DNA from: Atopsyche davidsoni
Lineage: Eukaryota; Arthropoda; Insecta; Trichoptera; Hydrobiosidae
Length of the DNA stretch: 64,000 nt
NCBI GenBank assembly: GCA_022113835.1
Contig: JAILWY010000020.1
Span: 3,472,001-3,536,000, forward strand
Reading direction: 5' to 3'
Of the stretch, positions 10,627 through 20,086 are shown in pieces (the stretch's first letter is position 1; the number at the start of each line of letters is the position of its first letter). The notes under the pieces are model-generated. The model ran no database searches. It was not told the origin of the DNA and was given only the letters and a program-made list of their open reading frames with translations. Made by a program: the position numbers and the translations under genes.

Positions 10627-11296
10627 ACATTGTGATCGGGTGATTTTTTTGTCACCTAGGGGCTGAGATCGGGGGTTTTTTGGATATATACGTCTCAAAT
10701 TACAGTTTCTGTAAAATAGCCATATCTTTCGAACTATTGGGTATTTTTCAAAAAAACTTTTAGTGTCTTAATCTAAAATAATTGCTTTATTTATTTATTA
10801 TACATACATGCTTTGTACAAAAAATTACTATACAATAAATGAAATGGAAAGCGAAAAACACACTTTTACGATCAAAATTACATTGTTATAAAAAATCACA
10901 ATACTTTTTGTAAATTTTTATTAGATCTAATCAGAAACAAAACAACCTAATAATGCGTCAACGTATGATAGTATGACGAAAATAGTATCACAGTGTCACT
11001 GAAATAAGGGAGAGAGTCTCTGTTTATTTAGTTTGCAGTAATAACTATTGTGTTCTGTTGGTATAGTTTACCGTTATTTTTTATGACCATGGTTTCAAAT
11101 ACTTCGATATTTGTTTGTGTCTAATGTTTGTCAACAGCTGGCAAAAGATACGGCACCGGTACCTGGTCGGGTAAAGCGAGCGTTCATGCGTTTGCCGTAC
11201 CCCACCGCCAGTCTATGCAGAACGCATAAATGCGTCTCCCGGCCTCTACCGCCAGGCAGCGAGGAACGCATTTATGCGTCTCCCGATCACAATGTG
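10626..11296. mobile_element. piggyBac-type MITE, TTAA-flanked
   Basis: A perfect 15-bp terminal inverted repeat, CACATTGTGATCGGG at 10626-10640 and its reverse complement at 11282-11296, is flanked on both sides by TTAA (10622-10625 and 11297-11300). The 671-bp body has no transposase. Near the right end the palindrome-like ACGCATAAATGCGT and ACGCATTTATGCGT repeat, each followed by CTCCCG. TTAA duplications are the hallmark of the piggyBac superfamily; the non-CCC terminus is atypical, so placement is inferred. Confidence 0.88.
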
Positions 11297-11687
11297 TTAA
11301 CACACTCTAAGCGGGTAACCAAATTGACTTAACTGATGTGCGAAGTGGACAAAATTAGCATAAAATTGTGCGTGTGAAATCTAGTCTATACACTCTTTGA
11401 TTTTTTTTCCATATAGTACTACCATAGTAGTACTCCATAGTAGTACCACATATAACTCTATATATTTTCCATATATAGAGTTAATTATGAGATTTTTGTT
11501 AATAAATTAAATTTTATTGTTACACAATAGCTTATTATCATAAAACTAAAATAACATAATTTTATGATATTGTTATGATTGTTTAGTTGTAAGGTAATAA
11601 AAACAAAAGAGATAAACAGTCTATCAATAATTTATTTTGCATACAATTTAAAGTTTAAAATTTATTATGGTGTGGTATTTTTTAAAA

Positions 11688-12474
11688 TGGGGGTGGTCAA
11701 CCCAAATGATCTCGCGGGCCACGTTGGAAATGAGCCGTAACTCCGCGGGCCGCATATAAAATTATATATCCCTACATAAGATTTATATACATTACAGTAA
11801 CTAACATACTCGCTATAACGGACCCCTGTTTAACGGACTTCGGATATAATGGACAAAAATTCCGGTCAAATGTAAAAAAAAAAAATTTTTTCCTAATTTT
11901 CGAGAGTTGATTATAAAAAAAACACCAAACTTGAAAAGTGCAAACAAAACTTGATTCCTCTTAAGTAGGATTACCGAAAGCAAGCGCGTTGATACCAAAC
12001 TGCAACGTCACTTCACGACGAGTGTCCGAAGACAATTCAATAGAATTTTGTTTGTGTTTTGTATATATTTTTTTATATCTTAAGACAGTGAATTTTTTGA
12101 ATTATTTTAAACATATTTTTATAAAACGGACTTTCGGCTTTAACGGACAACCCCTCCCCCAAACCGGTCCGTGTTTAACTCTAAATTACTGAATCAGCTT
12201 TCAAAAGCAGCTGTAAATTTTCTTATTTTCTTTGCAATCATACTCAAAATAAGAGAGATATTAAACATACCATACCTATTTTTGATTGTTTTAAAAGTCA
12301 GTTTTAATTTAAAAGGAGTTATTACCTGATATTGTTGTTTTAAATATGTTGTTGAAGTACAATACATTGGATTTTACTTTCGAGGCCATTATTAAATAAA
12401 CATATTTTGTAAAAGTGTGATGAATCTCGTGGGCCAAAAAAATATTCAAGGCGACCGCGGGTTGGCCACGCCCG
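11688..12474. mobile_element. hAT element, copy 2, with 8-bp target duplication
   Basis: Ends read GGGGGTGGTCAACCC on the left and, in reverse, CGGGCGTGGCCAACCC on the right. TTTTAAAA flanks both sides (11680-11687, 12475-12482), the 8-bp duplication expected of hAT elements. Internal blocks match copy 1 (3976-5267). It has no transposase and contains a pogo-like MITE, so it is non-autonomous. Confidence 0.88.
11795..12191. mobile_element. pogo/Tigger-like MITE nested in the hAT copy
   Basis: Terminal CAGTAA (11795) and TTACTG (12186-12191) are followed inward by the CTATAACGGACCCC and GGTCCGTGTTTAAC motifs typical of pogo/Tigger ends. A TA precedes the left end. The sequence is 397 bp, with no transposase. 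Confidence 0.75.
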
Positions 12475-12961
12475 TTTTAAAATATTCTCCTGGATGGAGG
12501 CCCGGCTTCCTTTCACAGGTCTCGCAACAGAATGTGGTTTCTCTTCTTCCTCCATGAACATTCCTATTGGAACACACCATGCAATCTTTATGTTTTTTCT
12601 GAGAATTAGAAAATATAAAATGATTTTTTCCATCTAAGCGCTGAACAGCATCACCTGTGGATAATCGCCCTGATTTTGATATCGGAGCATGAAAGTCTCC
12701 TATGAGCTCCAGTAACAACTTTTCTCTAAATGCTTTATAGCTTATTGGATTTGCATTATTATTGCATTCTTTATACAATATATATGTATTTTCTATGGAG
12801 GTTTCTAGACCGTCGATAGTCGATTCCGCCCCGCAAGGGGTCGGTGACAACGAAAAATTAAATTGGAGGTCCACGAACTGTAAACGGAGGTCTACGAGAG
12901 TGGATCCCATTTCAGCAGGTCATCACCACAGTGGATTATCAATCCATACGGTTACATTGAA

Positions 12962-13287
12962 GAATCGGAAGTTATACTACAAGAAGAACTGATCCAAATA
13001 AGCACTAATGAAGATCTGCAGAGTGCAGTTTAGAAAGGGATATCAGCAATTTTGGCTTCAGAGAGACATACCTGCTATTTATCCTGATTATGGACTATCC
13101 CAAGAAGGTTTTTGATAGCTTTACCATCTTCATTCCTCGTGGAAAGGGGTTTCAGTGCGGTTGCCATTCTTTTTACAAAAAAAGAAATTGATTCACTGGG
13201 CGAGGAGATTTAAAGTTAAATCTGACCTATTTGAAGCCAAATATTGAAAATTTCCTATCAAAGCATAAGACCCATCCCTCCCATTAA
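12962..13287 (+). pseudogene. hAT transposase C-terminal (dimerisation) relic
   Basis: Plus-strand reading gives LPSSFLVERGFSAV, then in a shifted frame RGDLKLNLTYLKPNIENF and HKTHPSH before TAA at 13285-13287. This is the C-terminal dimerisation block of ZBED5/GTF2IRD2-like hAT proteins ('FPSSYLVEKGFS...RGDLRLxLT...P.I..L...HPSH'). Internal stops (TAG, TGA) and a frameshift mark it as dead. Confidence 0.8.
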
Positions 13288-13353
13288 AAGTATTGATTTT
13301 TATTAGTGAATGATACTATATTTGCATTCTGTGTTTTTATTTATAATGGTATA

Positions 13354-13430
13354 CAGTAAAACCTCGATATAACGGACCCCTATTTAACGGATTTCGGATA
13401 TAACGGACAAAAAATCCGGTCAAATGTAAA
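13354..13430. mobile_element. pogo/Tigger-like terminal fragment
   Basis: It starts CAGTAAAACCTCGATATAAC after TA, then has CGGACCCC and repeated ATAACGGAC motifs. It matches the left end of the MITE at 11795. No matching right end is seen; it is cut by the next repeat at about 13440. Confidence 0.75.
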
Positions 13431-13439
13431 TATTCAATA

Positions 13440-13551
13440 TTAGCAAGGCAGGGGGTCTTCGAAAAACAGGAAAACTCGACAAGGGGTCGACGGGACAAAA
13501 AGTTTGGAAGCCTATGCAGTAGAATGTCGACATAGGAGTTCAAAGGGTTAA
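13440..13551. mobile_element. Transposon end with TTAA border
   Basis: A block containing TTTTCCTGT, CTCGACAAGGGGTCGACGGG and AAAAGTTTGGAAGCC (in plus or reverse sense) is shared with the left end of the hAT MITE at 38219. To its right, GGAGTTCAAAGGG meets TTAA at 13548-13551, i.e. a piggyBac-type TTAA-CCCTTTGAACTCC end facing left. The two elements are probably stacked; their exact boundary is unclear. Confidence 0.55.
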
Positions 13552-13695
13552 CTAAATTTCAATAAAAATTGATAAAATCACAATTTATTGTAACGTATTA
13601 TAATAATATAATATATTGCTTGAAAACTATTTCATTTTATTATAATATATACAATTTTATCTTATTGTTTTATTTAATATTTACTAGCACAAACA

Positions 13696-14479
13696 CTAAT
13701 ATTTTTTCAATGTGTGATACTCGAAAAAACATTCTCCCTTATGAAGGGGTACTTTACAAAACTGATACATAAAACATGCCAAACTCTTTTTTTTGAGAGT
13801 GGCACAGACCCGGCATGGTCTTTTAGGTTTCTTTTTTATGCCGGCAGTAACTATTTTAACAATTTTATGCTTTTTGGCATCCAATAATCGGTTAGGCTCA
13901 TTTTTTCTACATGAAGTAGATATACTGGGTTCTGGATCATCAGGATTGTCGGCAACATTATCACTTATCCATTGTTTGGCCACATTGTGTAAAAAGAATT
14001 TATAACTTTTTTTTGAGTTGGAATTTAAGATTTGAAAAACTCTAAAAGCGTTAAAAAGTTCTCCGTTTATCATGAACATCACTGTTCTCTTTGTCCATTT
14101 TTTTGCGCTCCGTACAATCTAATAATATGACATATATTGGTCAGCGCGGTCAACACCTTTCATATATTTATAATAATCGATAACACATATCGAATTCCAA
14201 ATTTTTTACTTTGTATTCCAATCAACATTATGGCTTTCGACGATACTAGCTGAATGGACTGTCGTTATCATTCTAACGAGTCTTTTTGACTGCCAGCATT
14301 GAAGAATAATATTTTTTTGGCGACGGAACATGGATTCGCCTTTTTTAAATTTGCATTTTTGGGCATGCAGGAAGGCCTCGATTATTGCATATAATGCCGC
14401 AACTTCGGAATCCGTGATGTAATAAGAGGTCACTTGTATCGACACTATTATCATAATTGTCCATGTAGACGTGGTGCCA
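13696..14479 (-). pseudogene. piggyBac transposase pseudogene 2
   Basis: Minus-strand blocks in family order: HVYMDNYDNSVDTSDLLLH and RSCGIICNNRGLP (the DNY catalytic region); after a frameshift FRRQKNIILQCWQSKR and VRMITTVHSASIVE; then DYYKYMKGVDRADQYMSYY (conserved GVDRADQ block) interrupted by a TAG; IVRSAKKWTKRTVMF, NGELFNAFRVFQ; and a Cys-rich end, CRVCATLKKK ... GECFFEYHT. The N-terminal half is missing. At least one frameshift and one stop make it non-functional. To its right a TTAA (14541-14544) marks the junction with the decayed finger array of zinc-finger gene B. Confidence 0.88.
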
Positions 14480-14540
14480 CTTGTTTTTTCATATGTACCA
14501 GTACCCGCCCCGCCTTTAGTGTTAATAGAGACCAGTTGTG

Positions 14541-14639
14541 TTAACTTGAACATGAGCATTGATCACAAGCAAATAGCTTCTCACCAGAATGTACAAGTTT
14601 ATGTCATTTTAAACTTTCCTTCCAATTACCAGAATATGA
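14541..14639 (-). pseudogene. Decayed finger remnant beyond gene B's stop
   Basis: In frame after gene B's TGA, the sequence still reads as zinc-finger coding DNA: SYSGNWKESLK, a second TGA where Arg (CGA) is usual, then HKLVHSGEKLFACDQCS and a TAA that overlaps the TTAA at 14541. The first stop sits where the second Cys (TGC) of a finger should be. The ancestral array was therefore longer. Confidence 0.85.
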
Positions 14640-17600
14640 TCATTGATCAGAAGCAAATGGCTTCTGACCGGAATGTTTGAGTATGTGTCTCACTAATAAC
14701 GGCTTCCGATTACACGAATATAAGCATTGATCACAAACAAATGGCTTCTTACTAGAATGTATAAGTTTGTGTTGTTTTAATCTTTCCTTACTATTACCAG
14801 AATATGAGCATTGATCACAAACAAATGGCTTCTTACTAGAATGTATAAGTTTGTGTTGTTTTAATCTTTCCTTACTATTACCAGAATATGAGCATTGATC
14901 ACAAGCAAATGGCTTCTCACCAGAATGCATAAGTTTGTGTCGTTTTAATCCTACCTTTCGTTTACCTGAAAATGAGCATTGATCACAAGCAAATGGCTTC
15001 TCATCAGAATGTATGCGTTTGTGTTGTTTTAAACTTGCCTCCAACTTACATGAATATGAGCATTGATCACAAGCAAATGGCTTCTCACCAGAATGTATAA
15101 GTTTGTGTAGTTTTAATCTTTCCTTACTATTACCAGAATATGAGCATTGATCACAAGCAAATGGCTTCTCACCCGAATGCATAAGTTTGTGTCGTTTTAA
15201 TCCTTCCTTACTATTACCAGAATATGAGCATTGATCACAAGCAAATGGCTTCTCACCAGAATGTTTAAGTGTGTGTTGGTTTAAACTTGTCTTCCGATAA
15301 CATGAATATGAGCATTGATCACAAGCAAATGGCTTCTCACCAGAATGAATAAATTTGTGTCGTTTGAAACTTATCTTGTAATTACATGAAAATGAGCATT
15401 GATCACAAGCAAATGGCTTCTCATCACAATGTATAATTTTGTGTCGTTTTAAATTTATCTTGCAATTACATAAAAATGAGCATTGATCACAAGCAAATGG
15501 CTTCTCATCAGAATGTTTAAGAATGTGTAGTTTTAATACTTCCTTACTATTACTAGAATATGAGCATTGTTCACAAGCAAATGGCTTCTCACCAGAATGT
15601 ATAAGTTTGTGTCGTTTTAATTCTACCTTTCGTTTACCTGAAAATGAGCATTGATCACAAGCAAATGGCTTCTCACCAGAATGTTTAAGTTTGTGTCGTT
15701 TTAATCCTTCCTTACTATTACCAGAATATGAGCATTGATCACAAGCAAATGGCTTCTCATCAGAATGTTTAAGAATGTGTAGTTTTAATACTTCCTTACT
15801 ATTACTAGAATATGAGCATTGTTCACAAGCAAATGGCTTCTCACCAGAATGTATAAGTTTGTGTCGTTTTAATTCTACCTTTCGTTTACCTGAAAATGAG
15901 CATTGATCGCAAGCAAATGGCTTCTCATCACAATGTGTAATTTTGTGTCGTTTTAAATATATCTTGCAATTACATAAAAATGAGCATTGATCACAAGCAA
16001 ATGGCTTCTCACCAGAATGTATAAGTTTGTGATGTTTTAAATTTTGCATTCTTTTAGATGAATATGAGCAGTGATCACATGCAAATAGCTTCATCCCAGT
16101 ATGTATAACCATGTGCTTTACCAAGAGACTTTTCTGGCTACAGGAGTATGAACATTTTCCACAGGTAAAGAGTGCCTCGCTAGAATGACTTTGAAAGGCT
16201 TTATTCTGCAAATCTGCACAGTGAGATTGCAGTTTATCCTAAAATAAAAACATAAATATTGTTAAAATTTGTTTTAAAGCATTAGTCACTTATGATAGTT
16301 ACTGTATTAACAATTCAAAATTGTAACACACACATGATTTCTAGGCAAGTCAGTTTTTTGTAAATCGAAAAGCGTTTTTACTAATGATACTAATAAGTGA
16401 ACACAACTTAACGTTATAGATAATCTTTTAGAAACGTGCCCACAACACAATGACTTACTATAACCACTGTGTTTAATAAAACTATGAGTTGAAATGGATT
16501 GAAATTTACGAATTCATGTGATTATTTGATAATCATCTTTCTAAGTAACCAATATTTTTGACACCGATAACGATAACACTGTTCAGAGATTGACATATTA
16601 CCTGCTCACAGCCGACAGCTGCTCGGGAGAGCGCCCTCTTGTGCTCCAGCAATGCTCTATCAACATCGAATTCTTCAATTTTGATATCATCCGGCCCAGG
16701 AGCCGAGGAGGTAGCTCTTTCGTGTTTAGGCAAAGATCTCTCGACCTCACCTTCTTCTTCTTTGACTTCGTCGTACGGCGATGCGCAGGGAAAGGATGCC
16801 TCGGCCGGCGAATCCTCGTAGTATATCTCGCCGCCATCTTCAGGATCAGGGATTTCTTGCTTGACAGGAGCGTCCGCTTTAAGAGAACTCTTAGAGATGT
16901 CATTAAGTAATACTTTGCACTGCAACATTCTGTCGGGTAAATGAGCAGCTCTCTCATGTTCCGCCAGAGATCCGTCGATGTCGATCTCTTCTACGTGGAC
17001 CTCCCCATACTGCGGGCCAGGAAAGGACGCTTCGCCCGGCCCATCTTCGCGCTTCATGGAGAATATCTCGCTGATAGCAGACTCGTCGCCGTCTTCAAGA
17101 GCAGGGATGCCCTGCTTTACATGAGGGTACGCTTTTAGGTAACTCTTAGATATATCATGCAGTAATACGTAGCACTGCGACATTTTGTTGGGTAAAGAAG
17201 CAGCTCTTTCGCTGTGTTCCAGCAAAGCTCTCTCGATGTCAAATTCTTCTATTTTGACCTCGTCATAAGGCGGGGCATCAGGGAATGACGCCTCCGCCGG
17301 CGCGTCCTCGGGCTTAAAGGGGAATATTTCGCCAACAGACTCGCCACCGTCTTCAAGGTCAGAAATGTCCTGCTTGACACGAGTGTCCACTTTAAGGCAA
17401 CTCTCAGAGATATCATGCAGTAATACGTAGCACTGCGACATTCTGTTGGGTAAAAAAGCAGCTCTCTCGTGTTCCGGTAGAGATCTCTCGACGTCGAGCC
17501 CTTCTGCGCGGACCTCTCCATATTGAAGGGGGGGGGAGGATTCCTTGGCCGGCGAGTCCCCGCGCTTCACGGAGAATATCTCGCTAATGACAGACTCGCC

Positions 17601-17690
17601 GCCGTCGTCAAGATCAGGGATTTCTTGCTTGACAGGAGCGTCCGGTTTAAGATAACTCTTGGAGATATCTTTTAGTAATACACACGACAT
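14640..17690 (-). CDS. C2H2 zinc-finger gene B (2 coding exons)
   Basis: Exon 1 is 17690-16602 (363 codons) ending at CAG|GTAATA; exon 2 is 16238-14640 (532 codons plus TGA) after TTTTAG; both phase 0, about 895 residues. The intron is almost identical to that of gene A apart from small indels. The start is the ATG at 17690; the upstream ATG that could extend gene A is out of frame here through a one-base length change near 17725. Exon 1 carries four acidic units (83-86 residues) plus a partial one, with VKQE, VKIE, VKEE and IKIE motifs. Exon 2 carries eighteen complete CxxC-x12-HxxxH fingers at 28-residue spacing, then ends inside a nineteenth whose first Cys is Ser (ASDQ). Several fingers have an extra Cys (CSFLCNC, CSFSCNY). 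Probably a nuclear DNA-binding protein; function unknown. Confidence 0.88.
15492..15911 (-). repeat. Duplicated two-finger block in gene B
   Basis: Fingers 4-5 (15911-15744) and 7-8 (15659-15492) encode the same two fingers, CSFSGKRKVELKRH and CEQCSYSSNSKEVLKLH, separated by one different finger. Fingers 16 and 17 are likewise identical. The array has grown by copying internal blocks. Confidence 0.85.
16602..17690 (-). repeat. Acidic N-terminal repeat units of gene B
   Basis: Unit starts (Met codons) lie at 17690, 17441, 17183 and 16928, i.e. 83, 86 and 85 codons apart, followed by a partial C-terminal half unit. Gene A has one unit fewer. Each full unit has the M-S/L-QC-x-VLL-x-DIS start, a VKQ motif, EDG(G/D)ES and an LP(N/D)(R/K) end. 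Confidence 0.85.
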
Positions 17691-17802
17691 TCTGTTGAGT
17701 AAAGCCAACGGCCGCGATCTTTTGTTTTACGACAATGCGCGGACGGCCACAGAGCAATGGCACGGGGACCATAAACTAGACGCTTTCTTGTCAAATAACA
17801 TA

Positions 17803-19932
17803 ATTCCAATGTGAATAAATATTTTTTAGTGATTTAAAAAAAAAAAAAAAATTATTCCGTTGTACTTAAATACATAGGATCTCTATAAAGAGGCAAAATA
17901 TTGTGAAACTCCAGCACCGAGCGGCCACAGCTATTAGTGATTGTAACGGCATTAAAAGCGGCGCTTTGATAATGCTTTTCATCAACATATATATTTTTTA
18001 AATCCCAATAACCAAATGCAAAGACAGGTTTCGCCAACCTTACGTTGGTATTATTAAATTGAATGAGAATTTATTGAACCTAATTCGCGCATTATTTATC
18101 ATATAGATAAATACAATACAGGATCACCCCAACAAATAAAAATTGTTGTTAAACCCCAAATTACCGCATAAAATTATCACTTTTTACAAATACAAAAGCA
18201 TTTGTTTTGTAGAGAATCATTAAAAAAAATGATTTCATGCAGATTGCAATAGTTGGAAGTCAGCACGCACTTATGTGTGCGACATGTGCTGACTTCGATT
18301 GACCACACACTGTTTACATTGCTTTCAAATGTTTGTAATGGTTATCAAACTTTTTGTTTAAAAATCATTATAGTTTTTAAATTAATATGCCAAAATGATT
18401 AAAGGTGATCTCAACTGTTGGTTAGCTAGGTAAAAATTATTTTAGGGCTTAATAAATAAATAATCTAAACTAAAGGGTTTAAATCACGATCTAAAATGCT
18501 AATTTTGAATCGTGAGTAGATAATAAAATGTGTCAAACATTTTTTTTTCTGATACTAATTTTTATTGTATAAATAAATAATCAAGTATTTTATCTCATTT
18601 TTTATAAGTTTTTTTTTTTTTTTTAATTATCTCACTATCTTTTATATATTTTTTACAACTAAGATGAACATCCAATATTATTGTTACGAAAAAAAAAAAT
18701 TATTGTTATCTCCAAGTCAGTTCAAGTCCGTGAGATGATGCTCTTTGTACTGTTGCGATTCTGCCGTTGAAATTTGAAAAAGCGTTAAGTTTTCTGATGT
18801 TGGTAACAACGAATATATTGCTACCAGGTGGGGGGCTGGATAAATGCAAAACTTCAAACAATATAATCAAAATAACCGAAACTTTCGCAAATAATCCGAT
18901 TGGTGATAAACAAAACGCATTAGTAAATGATATTCACGCCATTTGTGTGACGGATGACCGCTTGCAAGTGTGAAAAAGTTCTCGTACATGCATTGCTATG
19001 TGCCGTACTTATTAAGTCTAACGATGGCTGTCAAACCCATTCGTACGTCCGAAGTGAGAACATCAATACTTATCGCTAAATACGGCACAAAAACTCCGTG
19101 AAATTATATCCGCCCCGACATACACGCAACAAGATACAAGTTTTAATAAAACATTTACATTATTTACGGGAAAAGTTTTAGTTTCACGTCTATAGGTTAG
19201 CCGTGTTACGGCTTGTTTTGAAATTTATGCGAAATCAACCGTAATATTTAAAAGTATTACCCTTGCCATAATTTTTTTTGTTCGTGAGTAAGAATTTTTA
19301 TTTTATTTTAATTTAAAACACAATATTTTTGATAAAATTATGCCATTTTTGACATATGGATGCAATTTTAAATGCATAAATATCAGTTCAAGCAAGTGCT
19401 CAGCACTTAAGTTATTTTATGTGATAATGGACAGTTGCATCGGTGACTCATCTGATTGTAAAGGTTTTAAATGCATTTTGTAAAGATATTTGCATTTTAT
19501 TATTATCATCATTGAAGAGAATTTTACAACAACGGATACCGACCTCGGCACACCACTAAAGTGACTTCTAATCATCAGAACTGTGAACATCTATAGCAAA
19601 TAACAATATTGATAATATCTGTTTGTTAATAATTTATTTTGTTATTTAATTTTATTTGCTACAACATCTACAAATAAGGATCAATACAAGTCCTTGATAC
19701 CTACATAAAATATAATATATTTACTATCACAACTGAAGTATGTAAAAAATAATCACACTGATATTCTGGAATATACCTCCTGAAAATTCTATGCAAATAC
19801 TATTGTTGTATGGTGTTTACGTGTGATAGACTTAAAAACACCCCAAATTATTCAAGCAAAATAAAATAAATTAGTGAACGTCGGTACACACTTAAAGACA
19901 ATTTTTTTTTGTGAACATTTTGTGCATCGAAG
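17803..19932. other. Intergenic stretch upstream of fzr
   Basis: AT-rich. Homology with gene A's upstream ends at about 17802. It includes an inverted repeat at 18256-18296 (GAAGTCAGCAC / GTGCTGACTTC around a 19-base spacer). The fzr promoter and 5' UTR must be near the right end, but no clear TATA box or initiator stands out. Confidence 0.5.
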
Positions 19933-20086
19933 ATGTTCCGTCAAGAATATGAGAGACGGCTGAGACGGCAGTGTGGTGCGGAAAGAAGCCCACTTACCCG
20001 AAGCAGCCCTAGGAGTCCGCCGACTCCCGGCCTAGACAGGTTCATACCGAGGAGATTGAATAACAACTGGCAGACCAACTTTGCTT
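19933..20086 (+). CDS. fzr: fzr exon 1 (C-box)
   Basis: 154 bp, ending phase 1 at ...GCTT|GTGAGT. It encodes residues 1-51 with CDK-type sites SP, SP, SP and TP immediately before DRFIPRR, the C-box that contacts the APC/C, then NNNWQTNFA, conserved in insect orthologues. Confidence 0.93.

Larger units (their letters stand above)
11648..12830 (-). pseudogene. piggyBac transposase C-terminus, split by a hAT element
   Basis: The minus strand at 12483-12830 encodes a piggyBac C-terminus: YKAFREKLLLELI, then RLDGKNHF, then a cysteine-rich zinc-binding region (CMVCSNR, CCETCE) and PGLHPGEYFK. The reading frame stops abruptly at a hAT insertion (11688-12474) with an 8-bp TTTTAAAA duplication. Beyond it the frame resumes (KYHTIINFKL, TAA at 11648-11650), which supplies the family's expected FKxYHT ending. 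Upstream of about 12830 the transposase is lost and a plus-strand hAT fragment begins. The 3' non-coding part (about 11385-11640) resembles 10345-10500. Confidence 0.85.
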
